From the NCBI GenBank assembly GCA_902488525.1, contig CABTWP010000010.1, forward strand, positions 1-47,018: 47,018 nucleotides of DNA, written 5' to 3'. The notes under the pieces were generated by a model, which was not told where the DNA came from, ran no database searches, and saw nothing but the letters and a program-made list of their open reading frames with translations. The position numbers were made by a program, and so were the translations under genes. The stretch is from an uncultured Collinsella sp. GTDB lineage: Bacteria; Actinomycetota; Coriobacteriia; Coriobacteriales; Coriobacteriaceae. Shown one piece after another: positions 33,638 to 40,898 of this stretch (positions are counted from its first letter, which is position 1; each line of letters begins with the position of its first letter).

Positions 33638-35419
33638 CTAAGAACGCTTACGGCTCGCCATGGTGCCTGCGGCGATAGCGGCTGTTCCCGCAAGGACGGT
33701 TGCCACGATGGCCGCACCCGAGGTGTCGCCGGTTGCCGCGAGCACGCCGGTAGTCTTGGCTTTCGTGGTTGAAGCCGCAACGGCCTTGGTCGGCTTTGAG
33801 CCCTCAGGCTTGGGGTTCTGCTTGGACTCCGCGGGCTTGCTTTCTGCGGGCTTGGTCTCGTCGGGCTTGGGGTCTTCCGGCTTGGCTACCTCGGGAGGTG
33901 CGATGGTCGTACTTTTGGCGACTGCTTTGATATAGAGGGAGTCGACCGTGGCGTCGCCCGTGCCGATGGCTTGGCCTGCCTCGTAGATGCCGTCACGGAG
34001 CTTGCGATAGTCAATGACCTTGCCGCCTTCGGGCGTCTGGATGGCGGCGTTCTCAATCTTGATGGTGCCGATTGTCTTGCCGTCAGCGCTCATGGCACGG
34101 GCAAAGATTGCCGCTGTATCTCCTTCGGCCGTTACCTTGCTGCGGATGATCGAGATGACTGCGGGTGTGACGCCCTCGCTGGTCTGGGCGATGATGCCGA
34201 TGTTCTCGCCTTGGGGTTCGCGCCTCGTCTCGCCATCTTGGTTTTCGCTGTAGGGGATGGGGCCGTCGCCGTTCTCGACATAGCGGGCTATGGCCTTGAC
34301 AACGGAGTCGCTGATGTAGATGTGGCCGCCCTTCTCGTTGGGTCGATCGTTTCTGGTGGAGAATGCAGCCGAAACCTCGCCTTCCGCAAACGCGTCCACG
34401 GTGGAGCCGTTCTTGATGTCGATGTCGCCCCCGCCAGTGATGAGGGCGATGGCCTGGCCGCCGTTCGCGCTGGTACGGACCGTCACGGTCGCGTGATCGA
34501 GCGTAACGCCCTTGTGGGCATAGACGCCATATTCAACACCGCTTGCGTCAAGAGAGGCGTTCGTGACCGCGAGACTGCCCTCAGTGTCGACGGCAAGATA
34601 TCCCTCGGCGTTTGCCTTGACCTGGCTGCCGTCCGAGATGTTGATATTGCCGCCGCTCCAAAGGGCCTCACCATCGGCTGAGCTTGCCTCGACCGTCCCG
34701 TCACCCTTGATGGTGAGGTTCTTGTCGGCTCCAATACCCTTGTCCTTGGTAGCCCTGGCGGTGACGGCTCCGCTGTCGTCAATCGTGATATTGCCGTTTG
34801 CCCTGATGCCATCCGATGCACCCGTGGCGTTGACGTTGCCCGAACCTTTGATAGCGAGATCACCTCCGGCATTGATGGCATCAAACCCAGTGCTCGTGGC
34901 GTTGACGGATCCGGCTCCGTCGATGTTGATATTACCCGTGGAGAGGATAGCGTCCTCAGTAGATGTCACGCTGAGCGTGCCGCCCTCGTTGCCTTGGATA
35001 TTGAGCTCGGCATTCTCGTTAGTGCCATGAGAAACGTTGATGCTTTCGATCCATTCGGCAGTGACGATGTTGGTTCCCGAGTAATTCACGTTGAGCTTGC
35101 CTGCGGCCTGGATCTCGCCGCCGTTATAGTTGTTGAGCTTCAAGTCGTCGGCGCCGTCCCACGACCAGGTACCGGCCTCGTCGCTCGCCGCGGTGTTGTA
35201 CTTGTTGCCGCCGACCTTGACCCATTCCGCTGCGAGCGAGACGCTCGGCATGAGCAGCGAGCTCACCGTGAGCGCGCACACGGCGCCCGCGACGATGCGG
35301 CGCGTCACGCGGCGCCAGCTGCCGTGCGCGAGTCCTATGCGACGGCGAACGTCGGGTTCGGCAACATGGGTTCCGGCGGTAGTGTCATTGCGTTTGGGGG
35401 TCGTGAACAAGGCTGCCAT
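33638..35419 (-). CDS. LAxTG-anchored surface protein (copy A)
   Basis: A 593-residue secreted protein. Its start has an unusually long 41-residue charged lead (MAALFTTPKRND...RRVTRR), a hydrophobic core (IVAGAVCALTVSSLLMPSV) and a likely cleavage after SLA. The mature part has repeating beta-helix-like units (GGDLAIKGSGNVNATG, GNITIDDSGAV and similar), then a proline/lysine stalk (PKPDETKPAESKPAES) and, 34 residues from the end, LAATG with a hydrophobic helix and RKRS. LAxTG is the class E sortase signal. ATG 35419 has GGGAG five bases upstream. It shares its architecture with copy B directly upstream. Confidence 0.88.
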   Translation of the reverse strand: MAALFTTPKRNDTTAGTHVAEPDVRRRIGLAHGSWRRVTRRIVAGAVCALTVSSLLMPSVSLAAEWVKVGGNKYNTAASDEAGTWSWDGADDLKLNNYNGGEIQAAGKLNVNYSGTNIVTAEWIESINVSHGTNENAELNIQGNEGGTLSVTSTEDAILSTGNINIDGAGSVNATSTGFDAINAGGDLAIKGSGNVNATGASDGIRANGNITIDDSGAVTARATKDKGIGADKNLTIKGDGTVEASSADGEALWSGGNINISDGSQVKANAEGYLAVDTEGSLAVTNASLDASGVEYGVYAHKGVTLDHATVTVRTSANGGQAIALITGGGDIDIKNGSTVDAFAEGEVSAAFSTRNDRPNEKGGHIYISDSVVKAIARYVENGDGPIPYSENQDGETRREPQGENIGIIAQTSEGVTPAVISIIRSKVTAEGDTAAIFARAMSADGKTIGTIKIENAAIQTPEGGKVIDYRKLRDGIYEAGQAIGTGDATVDSLYIKAVAKSTTIAPPEVAKPEDPKPDETKPAESKPAESKQNPKPEGSKPTKAVAASTTKAKTTGVLAATGDTSGAAIVATVLAGTAAIAAGTMASRKRS

Positions 35420-35623
35420 GGTTGCTCCCGTTCTCATAGGGCCTATACGACTAGATTCAGCGTATCTGCTGGATGTTGCCGGCGGTAGTGCCGTTTGGAG
35501 GGCAAAATGGCCAAAATGGGGGAGAAATAGGCCGCACGCCGGCGCAGGGACCGGCGCTAAAAGAAAAGCGCGGGGCCGCATGGCGACTCCGCACTTTATT
35601 GTTCAGCTTTTGCAGCCTTGCCC

Positions 35624-35670
35624 TTACGCTACGAAGAAGTAGACGAGGAAGGCAAGGGCCGCGATCCACC
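35624..35670 (-). pseudogene. Copied tail of the purine permease
   Basis: Between the two surface-protein genes, the minus strand encodes WIAALAFLVYFFVA and a stop, the same as the C-terminus of the NCS2 permease at 37683. The fragment has no start or body and marks the join of the tandem duplication. Confidence 0.88.
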
Positions 35671-35690
35671 CGTCCCGTGCGAAAAAGTGT

Positions 35691-37475
35691 TTACGAGCGC
35701 TTGCGGCTCACCACGGCGCCCGCGGCGATGGCGGCTGTTCCTGCAAGGGCGGCTGCCACGATGGCTGCGCTCGAGGCGTCGCCGGTTGCCGCGAGCTTGC
35801 CGGTGGTCTTGGCTCCCGTGGCTGCAACTGCAACGGTCTTGGTCGTCTTCGTGCCCTCGGACTTGGAACCCTCGGGCTTGGTCTCGCCGGGCTTCTCCTC
35901 GGGTTTGATCTCCTCGGGAGGCGCGATGACCGTGCTCTTGGCGACAGCTTCGTTATAGGGGGAGTTGATCACAGCGTCGCCAGTGCCGATGGTTTGACCC
36001 ACCTCGTAGAAGATGCCGTCGTCGAGTTCTTCCTTGTTGCGATAGCCAATGATTTTGCCGCCTGCGGGCGTCTGGATGAGAGCGCCTTCGATCTCGATGG
36101 TGCCGATGGTCTCGCCGTCCGCGCTCGTGGCAAGGGCGAAGATTGCCGCCGTGTCTCCCTCAGCTGTGACCTTACTGCGGACAATCGAGATGGTCGCGGG
36201 CGTGATGCCCTCCTCGGTCCGGGCAAAGATACCGATGTTCACGCCCCTATGCTCGGGAATGACCCCGCCGCTTTGGTCGTTGCTGTAGTGATCGGGGCCG
36301 TCGCTACCGGACTCGACATAGCGGGCTATAGCCTTAACAACGGAGTCGCTGATGTAGATGTGTCCGCCAGCGACGTTTGGCTGGTGGTTTCTGGTAGAGA
36401 TTGCAACCGAGAATTTGCCTTCCGCGAACGCGTCCACGATGGAACCATTCTTGATGACGATGTCGTCCCCGTCAGTGATGAGGGCGATGGCCTGGCCGCC
36501 GCTCGCGCTTGTACGGACCGTCACGGTCGCGTGATCGAGCGTAACGCCCTTGTGGGCATAGACGCCATATTCAACACCGCTTGCGTCAAGGGAGGCGTTC
36601 GTGACCGCGAGACTACCCTCAGTGTCGACGGCAAGATCCTCCTCGGAGTTTGCCTTAACCTGGCTGCCGCCCAAGATGTCGATGTTGCCGTCAGCCCAAA
36701 TCGCCGCTTCTTCTATCGAGCTTGCTTCTACCTTGCCACCGCCTTTGATGATCAGGTCACTGCCCGCGGCGACGCCGTAACCTTCGCCTCCTTTAGCGAT
36801 CACTGTGCCAGAGGAATCGATGGTGGTCTTGCCCTTGGATTGGATACCTTCGGTACCGCCCGTTGCATTCACGGTGCCCGAGCCCGTGATAGAGAGGTCG
36901 CCCTTTGCCTCAATTCCGTCGGAAGTAGTGCTCGTGGTGTTCACAGCGCCTGGGCCAGAAATGGAGAGGTCGCCTGTGGATTTAATCGCATCGGCCTCGG
37001 CTGTCACATTGAGCTCATCCGAGCTCTTCGAGCTCGTTATGTTCAGCTCTGCTTTCTGGTTAGTGCCATCCTGCGCCTTGATGGCGGCTCCGGTGTAATC
37101 GGGCTCGGTTTTCACGGTGTTCTTGCCCTCGTACGCAATGTTGAGCTTGCCTGCAGCCTGGATCGCACCGCCGTTATAGCCGTTGAGCTTCATGTCGTCG
37201 GCGCCGTCCCAGGCCCAGGTGCCCGCCTCGTCGCCTACCGCGGCGCCAGCTTCATACCAGGTGTCGCCGACGTTGACCCGCTCGGCCGCGAGCGAGACAC
37301 TCGGCATGAGCAGCGAGCTCACCGTGAGCGCGCAGGTCAGGCCGCAGACGATGCGGCGCGTCACGCGGCGCCAGCTGCCGTGTGCGAGCAGCGTGCGACG
37401 GCGCACGTCGGGCTCGACAAAATGGGCTCCAGAGGTTTTGTCATTGCGCTTGGGGGTCGTGAACAAGGCGGCCAT
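35691..37475 (-). CDS. LAxTG-anchored surface protein (copy B)
   Basis: A 594-residue paralogue of copy A with the same long lead, signal core (IVCGLTCALTVSSLLMPSV), beta-helix-like body (GDLSISGPGAVNTTS, GKTTIDSSGTVIAKG), charged stalk (KPEEKPGETKPEGSKSEGTK) and sorting end LAATGD-hydrophobic-RKRS. The central block SLAVTNASLDASGVEYGVYA is almost identical in both, whereas the repeats before it differ. The ATG at 37475 has GGGAG five bases upstream. It is transcribed after the permease gene, with a terminator between. Likely function is adhesion or carbohydrate binding at the cell wall; I cannot name the ligand. Confidence 0.88.
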   Translation of the reverse strand: MAALFTTPKRNDKTSGAHFVEPDVRRRTLLAHGSWRRVTRRIVCGLTCALTVSSLLMPSVSLAAERVNVGDTWYEAGAAVGDEAGTWAWDGADDMKLNGYNGGAIQAAGKLNIAYEGKNTVKTEPDYTGAAIKAQDGTNQKAELNITSSKSSDELNVTAEADAIKSTGDLSISGPGAVNTTSTTSDGIEAKGDLSITGSGTVNATGGTEGIQSKGKTTIDSSGTVIAKGGEGYGVAAGSDLIIKGGGKVEASSIEEAAIWADGNIDILGGSQVKANSEEDLAVDTEGSLAVTNASLDASGVEYGVYAHKGVTLDHATVTVRTSASGGQAIALITDGDDIVIKNGSIVDAFAEGKFSVAISTRNHQPNVAGGHIYISDSVVKAIARYVESGSDGPDHYSNDQSGGVIPEHRGVNIGIFARTEEGITPATISIVRSKVTAEGDTAAIFALATSADGETIGTIEIEGALIQTPAGGKIIGYRNKEELDDGIFYEVGQTIGTGDAVINSPYNEAVAKSTVIAPPEEIKPEEKPGETKPEGSKSEGTKTTKTVAVAATGAKTTGKLAATGDASSAAIVAAALAGTAAIAAGAVVSRKRS

Positions 37476-37612
37476 GGTTACTCCCATCCTCATAGGGCCT
37501 ATGCGATTACGCCCAGCATATCTGCAGGATGTAGCCGGCGGTAGTGCCGTTTGGAGGGCAAAATGTCCAAAACTCGGGAAGCAATATATCGCGCGTCCGT
37601 GCGTTGCCTGGA

Positions 37613-37656
37613 CTTAAAAGAAAAGCGCGGAGCCGCTCGATGCGACTCCGCGCTTT
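37613..37656 (-). terminator. Terminator of the purine permease
   Basis: AAAGCGCGGAG (37622-37632) and CTCCGCGCTTT (37646-37656) form an 11-bp stem; on the minus strand TTTTCTTTT follows. The duplicated version at about 35565-35596 has mismatches. Confidence 0.88.
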
Positions 37657-37682
37657 GGTGTTCTGCTTTGGCAGCTTTGCCG

Positions 37683-38996
37683 CTACGCTACAAAGAAGTA
37701 GACGAGGAAGGCGAGGGCTGCGATCCACATGAGCGGCTTGATCTTGGAAGCCTCGCCCTTAAAGAGCGCGACGACTACGTAGGCGATAAAGCCCAGACCG
37801 ATGCCGGCAGAGATGGAGTAGGTGAAGGGCACGCCGGCGACAATCATGAACGCCGGGAAACCCTGCGACACGTCGGACCAGTCAATCTCGGAGGCCTCGC
37901 TCATCATGAGGTAGCCGACGTAGACCAGAGCACCGCAGGTGGCGGCGCTGGAAACGATGGTGACGATGGGGGAGAAGAACGCGGCGAGAATGAACAGCAC
38001 GCCGGTGGTGACGGAGGTGAGGCCCGTGCGGCCACCGTCGGCGGCGCCGGAAGTGGACTCGACGAAGGTGGTGATGGAGGAGACGCCCATGAAACCGCCC
38101 ACAGCAGCGGCGGCGGAGTCGACGATCAGAATCTCCTTGATATTCTCGACGTTGCCGTCGTCGGTGAGGAACTCGCCCTGCTTGGCCACGGCCATCGCGG
38201 TGCCCATGGTGTCGAAGAAGTCACTCATGAGCAGCGAGAACGAGATGACGAGGAGCGCGGGGTCGGTAAGGACCTTGACGATGGCAGGCACGCCGCCGGC
38301 GTCGGCGATGGGGCCACCGATGCTCGAGAAATCGAGCGGGGCGATGATACCGGTCGGAGCCTGGGTCACACCTAGGGGGATACCGGCGATGACGGCGACG
38401 ACGATGCCGATGAGCAGCGAGCCGGGGACGTTGCGGCAGGCGAGGGCGACTGTCACCAGGATGGAGATGATGCCGACGATGAAGGTGGGGGAGGTGATGT
38501 CGCCCAGACCGACGAGTGTACCGGCGCCAGCGGTGATAATGCCGGCATCGCACAGGCCAATCATGGCGATGAACAGGCCCAGACCCACCGAGATGGCGTG
38601 ACGCAGGACAACCGGGATGGCGTCCATGATGGCCTCGCGCAGGCCACAAAGCACGAGCAGCAAGATGACGACGCCCTCAAGGAAGATGACGCTCATGGCC
38701 ACGTGCCAGTCACCGCCGCAGACGGTGGTGGTGGTGATTCCAGCGATCATCGCGTTGACGCCTAAGCCCGATGCGCAGGCGAGCGGGCGGTTGGCGAAGA
38801 TGCCCATGCAGATGGTCATGATGCCGGCGCCCAGGCAGGTGGCGCAGGCGAGCGCTCCCGCATCGATGCCGGCGCCCGAGAGCACCGCAGGGTTGACGGC
38901 GATGATGTAGGCCATCGCCAGGAATGTTGTCAGTCCAGCGCGAAGTTCGGTCCCGATTGTGGACTTGCGCTCACTGACGTGAAAAAGTTCGTCCAT
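37683..38996 (-). CDS. NCS2-family purine permease (PbuG/AdeQ type)
   Basis: A 437-residue membrane protein of the adenine/guanine/hypoxanthine permease branch of NCS2: ELRAGLTTFLAMAYIIAVNP and AGIDAGALACATCLGAG at the N-terminus, GLGVNAMIAG, and the late FFDTMGTAMAVAKQGEF and SSITTFVESTSGAADGGRTG signature. It imports purine bases by proton symport. ATG 38996 follows AAGGAAAGGGTATGC; a longer frame begins 45 bp earlier without a binding site. Its 3' end has been copied by the tandem duplication downstream. Confidence 0.93.
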   Translation of the reverse strand: MDELFHVSERKSTIGTELRAGLTTFLAMAYIIAVNPAVLSGAGIDAGALACATCLGAGIMTICMGIFANRPLACASGLGVNAMIAGITTTTVCGGDWHVAMSVIFLEGVVILLLVLCGLREAIMDAIPVVLRHAISVGLGLFIAMIGLCDAGIITAGAGTLVGLGDITSPTFIVGIISILVTVALACRNVPGSLLIGIVVAVIAGIPLGVTQAPTGIIAPLDFSSIGGPIADAGGVPAIVKVLTDPALLVISFSLLMSDFFDTMGTAMAVAKQGEFLTDDGNVENIKEILIVDSAAAAVGGFMGVSSITTFVESTSGAADGGRTGLTSVTTGVLFILAAFFSPIVTIVSSAATCGALVYVGYLMMSEASEIDWSDVSQGFPAFMIVAGVPFTYSISAGIGLGFIAYVVVALFKGEASKIKPLMWIAALAFLVYFFVA

Positions 38997-39150
38997 GCAT
39001 ACCCTTTCCTTGTTCGGCCCCGAGTTTAGGCCGATTGACACGAACTCAACTACTATATCGCCTTTGAAAGGCTGATGTTCCTCGCATGTTGATGTTCGGC
39101 GCTTTGTAGCAGACGGACGGTATTTTTCGCATGAAAATGTGTGGGTACCG

Positions 39151-39173
39151 TATACTTAAGCAGTTACAACGAC
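39151..39173 (+). promoter_or_regulatory. Promoter of the deformylase-like gene
   Basis: TATACT (39151-39156) is a good -10; GTTACAACGAC (39163-39173) follows six bases later, exactly as in front of prfC. No clear -35 is visible. Confidence 0.45.
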
Positions 39174-39189
39174 CCCTATGGAGGAACGT

Positions 39190-39609
39190 ATGATTAAAGA
39201 GCTCTGCCACGACGAGGCTATTCTGTCCCAGCGTTGCGAGGTCGCGACCGTCGAGGACGAGTCGGTGGCACAGGACCTGATCGATACCATCAAGTCGCTC
39301 GACGATGCCGGCTGCCTTGCCGCCAACCAGATCGGCGTCACCAAGAAGGTCTGCGTCTACCTGGACGATGCCGGCGAGCCCCATGTGCTCTACAACCCCC
39401 GCCTGGTGTTTGGCCTGGGTGCCAGCAAGATGGAGGAGAGCTGCCTGACGCACGAGGAGATCACCAAGTCCACGCGCTACATCAAGTGCAAGGTTGCCTT
39501 TGACCAGATCGTCGACGGCAAGATGAAGGAGTGCCGTCGCGACTACGCGGGCTTTGAGGCACAGATGATCCAGCATATGATCGACCACTGTCTCGGCAAG
39601 TTGGTCTAA
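39190..39609 (+). CDS. Peptide-deformylase homologue with altered catalytic motif
   Basis: A 139-residue protein of the peptide-deformylase family. Motif 1 reads AGCLAANQIG (glycine replaced by cysteine), motif 2 ESCLT keeps the metal-binding Cys85, and motif 3 reads QHMIDH (128-133) where active enzymes have QHEIDH. The two histidines for the metal remain, but the general-base glutamate is methionine (M130). Activity is therefore doubtful. ATG 39190 is preceded by GGAGG. It shares an unusual 11-base start element with prfC, and its stop lies in a long palindrome. Confidence 0.88.
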   Translation: MIKELCHDEAILSQRCEVATVEDESVAQDLIDTIKSLDDAGCLAANQIGVTKKVCVYLDDAGEPHVLYNPRLVFGLGASKMEESCLTHEEITKSTRYIKCKVAFDQIVDGKMKECRRDYAGFEAQMIQHMIDHCLGKLV

Positions 39610-39712
39610 GGGGATCAAAGCACCGCACCTTGCCGCTCAATCGTCGCTCGCGTACCTTAAGTACGCTTCGCTCCTCTTTCGTGGCAATCTGCGGCACTTT
39701 GACCCCTTAGAC
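39604..39712. repeat. 109-bp hairpin element with periodic internal loops
   Basis: GTCTAAGGGG (39604-39613) and CCCCTTAGAC (39703-39712) are perfect outer arms. Inwards come further pairs: TCAAAG, CCGCA, TTGCC and GCGTAC on the left, separated by short mismatched pairs of bases, around a CTTAA centre. The stop codon of the deformylase-like gene lies inside the left arm. It may be a mobile palindromic element or a structured RNA; there is no T tract. Confidence 0.7.
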
Positions 39713-39753
39713 GACCTGCGGGGTTAACTTGGTTGAGTTTATCCTGCTTGAAT

Positions 39754-39796
39754 AGCCCGGGTATGACGTTGTTGTCATGTCCGGGCTTTTGTGTTT
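39754..39796 (+). terminator. Terminator before the bile salt hydrolase gene
   Basis: AGCCCGG (39754-39760) pairs with CCGGGCT (39781-39787); the inner TATGAC/GTCAT extends the stem, and TTTTGTGTTT follows. It probably ends the deformylase-like transcript. Confidence 0.85.
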
Positions 39797-39853
39797 AGCG
39801 CCTTTTTGTTTGGAGACAATGAACTTAGCAGGAACGTAAAGCTAGGAGGCGCT

Positions 39854-40819
39854 ATGTGTACGAGTATTCGATTTACCGATAATTCTGGTCACATGTATCT
39901 GGGCCGCAACCTCGACTGGAGCTTTGACTACGGCCAACAGGTTCGCGTGATGCCGCGCGGGTTTCACATTCCGTATTCGTTTATCGACGACGCGACAGCG
40001 GCACACGCGGTGATCGGTATGTGCATCGATTACAAGAACTACCCTATGTTCTTCGATTGCGGCAACGATGCGGGCCTCGCCGTGGCGGGCCTCAATTTCC
40101 CGGGTTATGCCGAGTATGCCGAAGGGCCGGTTGATGGAAAGACCAATATCGCGGCCTATGAGTTTCCCCTGTGGGTGGCAGCGACGTTCTCGACGGTCGA
40201 TGAGGTCGAGGCCGCGCTGCGCGACACGGTGATTGTTGCCAAATCTGCAGGAGAGGGGCTGGGCGTGTCGCTGCTCCATTGGATTATCGGCGACAGCCAG
40301 CGCAGCATCGTGGTCGAGATGATGGCTGACGGCCTGCATGTATACGACGATCCGGTCGACACCCTTGCCAATCAGCCGACCTTCCCGTGGCACATGGAAA
40401 ACCTCCGCACCTATATCACCGCCACAAGCGATTTTCCGCAGACGGCGACATGGCGTGGCGCCGAGCTCAAGCCCTATGGCGCGGGTGCCGGCATGCGCGG
40501 CATTCCGGGTGACTGCTATTCGCCGAGCCGTTTTGTAAAGGCGGCGTACCTCAATGCCAATTACCCGCAAAAGGAGAGCGAGACCGAAAACGTCGTCCGC
40601 ATGTTCCGCTCGCTCGAGGGCGTGGTGATGATCGAGGGGGCGTCCAGGATGGGCGATGGCAAGTTCGAGAAGACTATCTACACCGGATGCTTTAGCGCGC
40701 GCACGGGCAATTATTACTACGCGATGTATGGGGATCCGTCGATTCGCTACGTGAGCCTGATGGATGCCGAGGGCGCGAGCCCCGATAGGCTCGTGGTTCC
40801 CGAGCCGCGTCGTTCGTAG
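39854..40819 (+). CDS. Bile salt hydrolase (choloylglycine hydrolase family)
   Basis: A 321-residue N-terminal-nucleophile hydrolase. After removal of the initiator, Cys2 would be the catalytic residue; Arg18 and Asp21 (GRNLDWS), Asn81 (NFPG), Asn173 (ANQPTF) and Arg226 (SPSRFVKA) fit the active site of bile salt hydrolases. The enzyme deconjugates glycine- or taurine-linked bile acids in the gut; a penicillin V acylase is the main alternative in the family. AGGAGG precedes ATG 39854. It has its own terminators and no bile acid transporter nearby. Confidence 0.9.
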   Translation: MCTSIRFTDNSGHMYLGRNLDWSFDYGQQVRVMPRGFHIPYSFIDDATAAHAVIGMCIDYKNYPMFFDCGNDAGLAVAGLNFPGYAEYAEGPVDGKTNIAAYEFPLWVAATFSTVDEVEAALRDTVIVAKSAGEGLGVSLLHWIIGDSQRSIVVEMMADGLHVYDDPVDTLANQPTFPWHMENLRTYITATSDFPQTATWRGAELKPYGAGAGMRGIPGDCYSPSRFVKAAYLNANYPQKESETENVVRMFRSLEGVVMIEGASRMGDGKFEKTIYTGCFSARTGNYYYAMYGDPSIRYVSLMDAEGASPDRLVVPEPRRS

Positions 40820-40842
40820 TCGCTAGCTTTACTGCAATGCAA

Positions 40843-40878
40843 AGCGGCCCTGCATCTTCCGTGAGGTGCAGGGCCGCT
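40843..40878. terminator. Bidirectional terminator between bile salt hydrolase and kup
   Basis: AGCGGCCCTGCA (40843-40854) and TGCAGGGCCGCT (40867-40878) form a perfect 12-bp stem with a 12-base loop between convergent genes. Confidence 0.85.
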
Positions 40879-40898
40879 GTCGTTGATTTGTGACGTCG

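Larger units (their letters stand above)
33638..35685. repeat. Tandem duplication unit, distal copy
   Basis: This segment corresponds throughout to 35691-37735: same order of permease tail, terminator, leader and surface-protein gene. The unit is about 2.05 kb. The permease terminator in this copy has lost two pairs, while the coding parts range from near identity to strong divergence. Confidence 0.85.
35691..37735. repeat. Tandem duplication unit, proximal copy
   Basis: This is the presumed parental unit because it contains the true permease 3' end and an intact permease terminator. Compared with 33638-35685, the leader and signal region and the tract 36480-36637 are nearly identical, with weaker matches elsewhere. 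Confidence 0.85.

Noticed and set aside
33971..37544. Open frames opposite the surface-protein genes, one of 516 codons
   Set aside because: They mirror the repeats of the real genes; the signal peptides and sorting motifs are on the minus strand.
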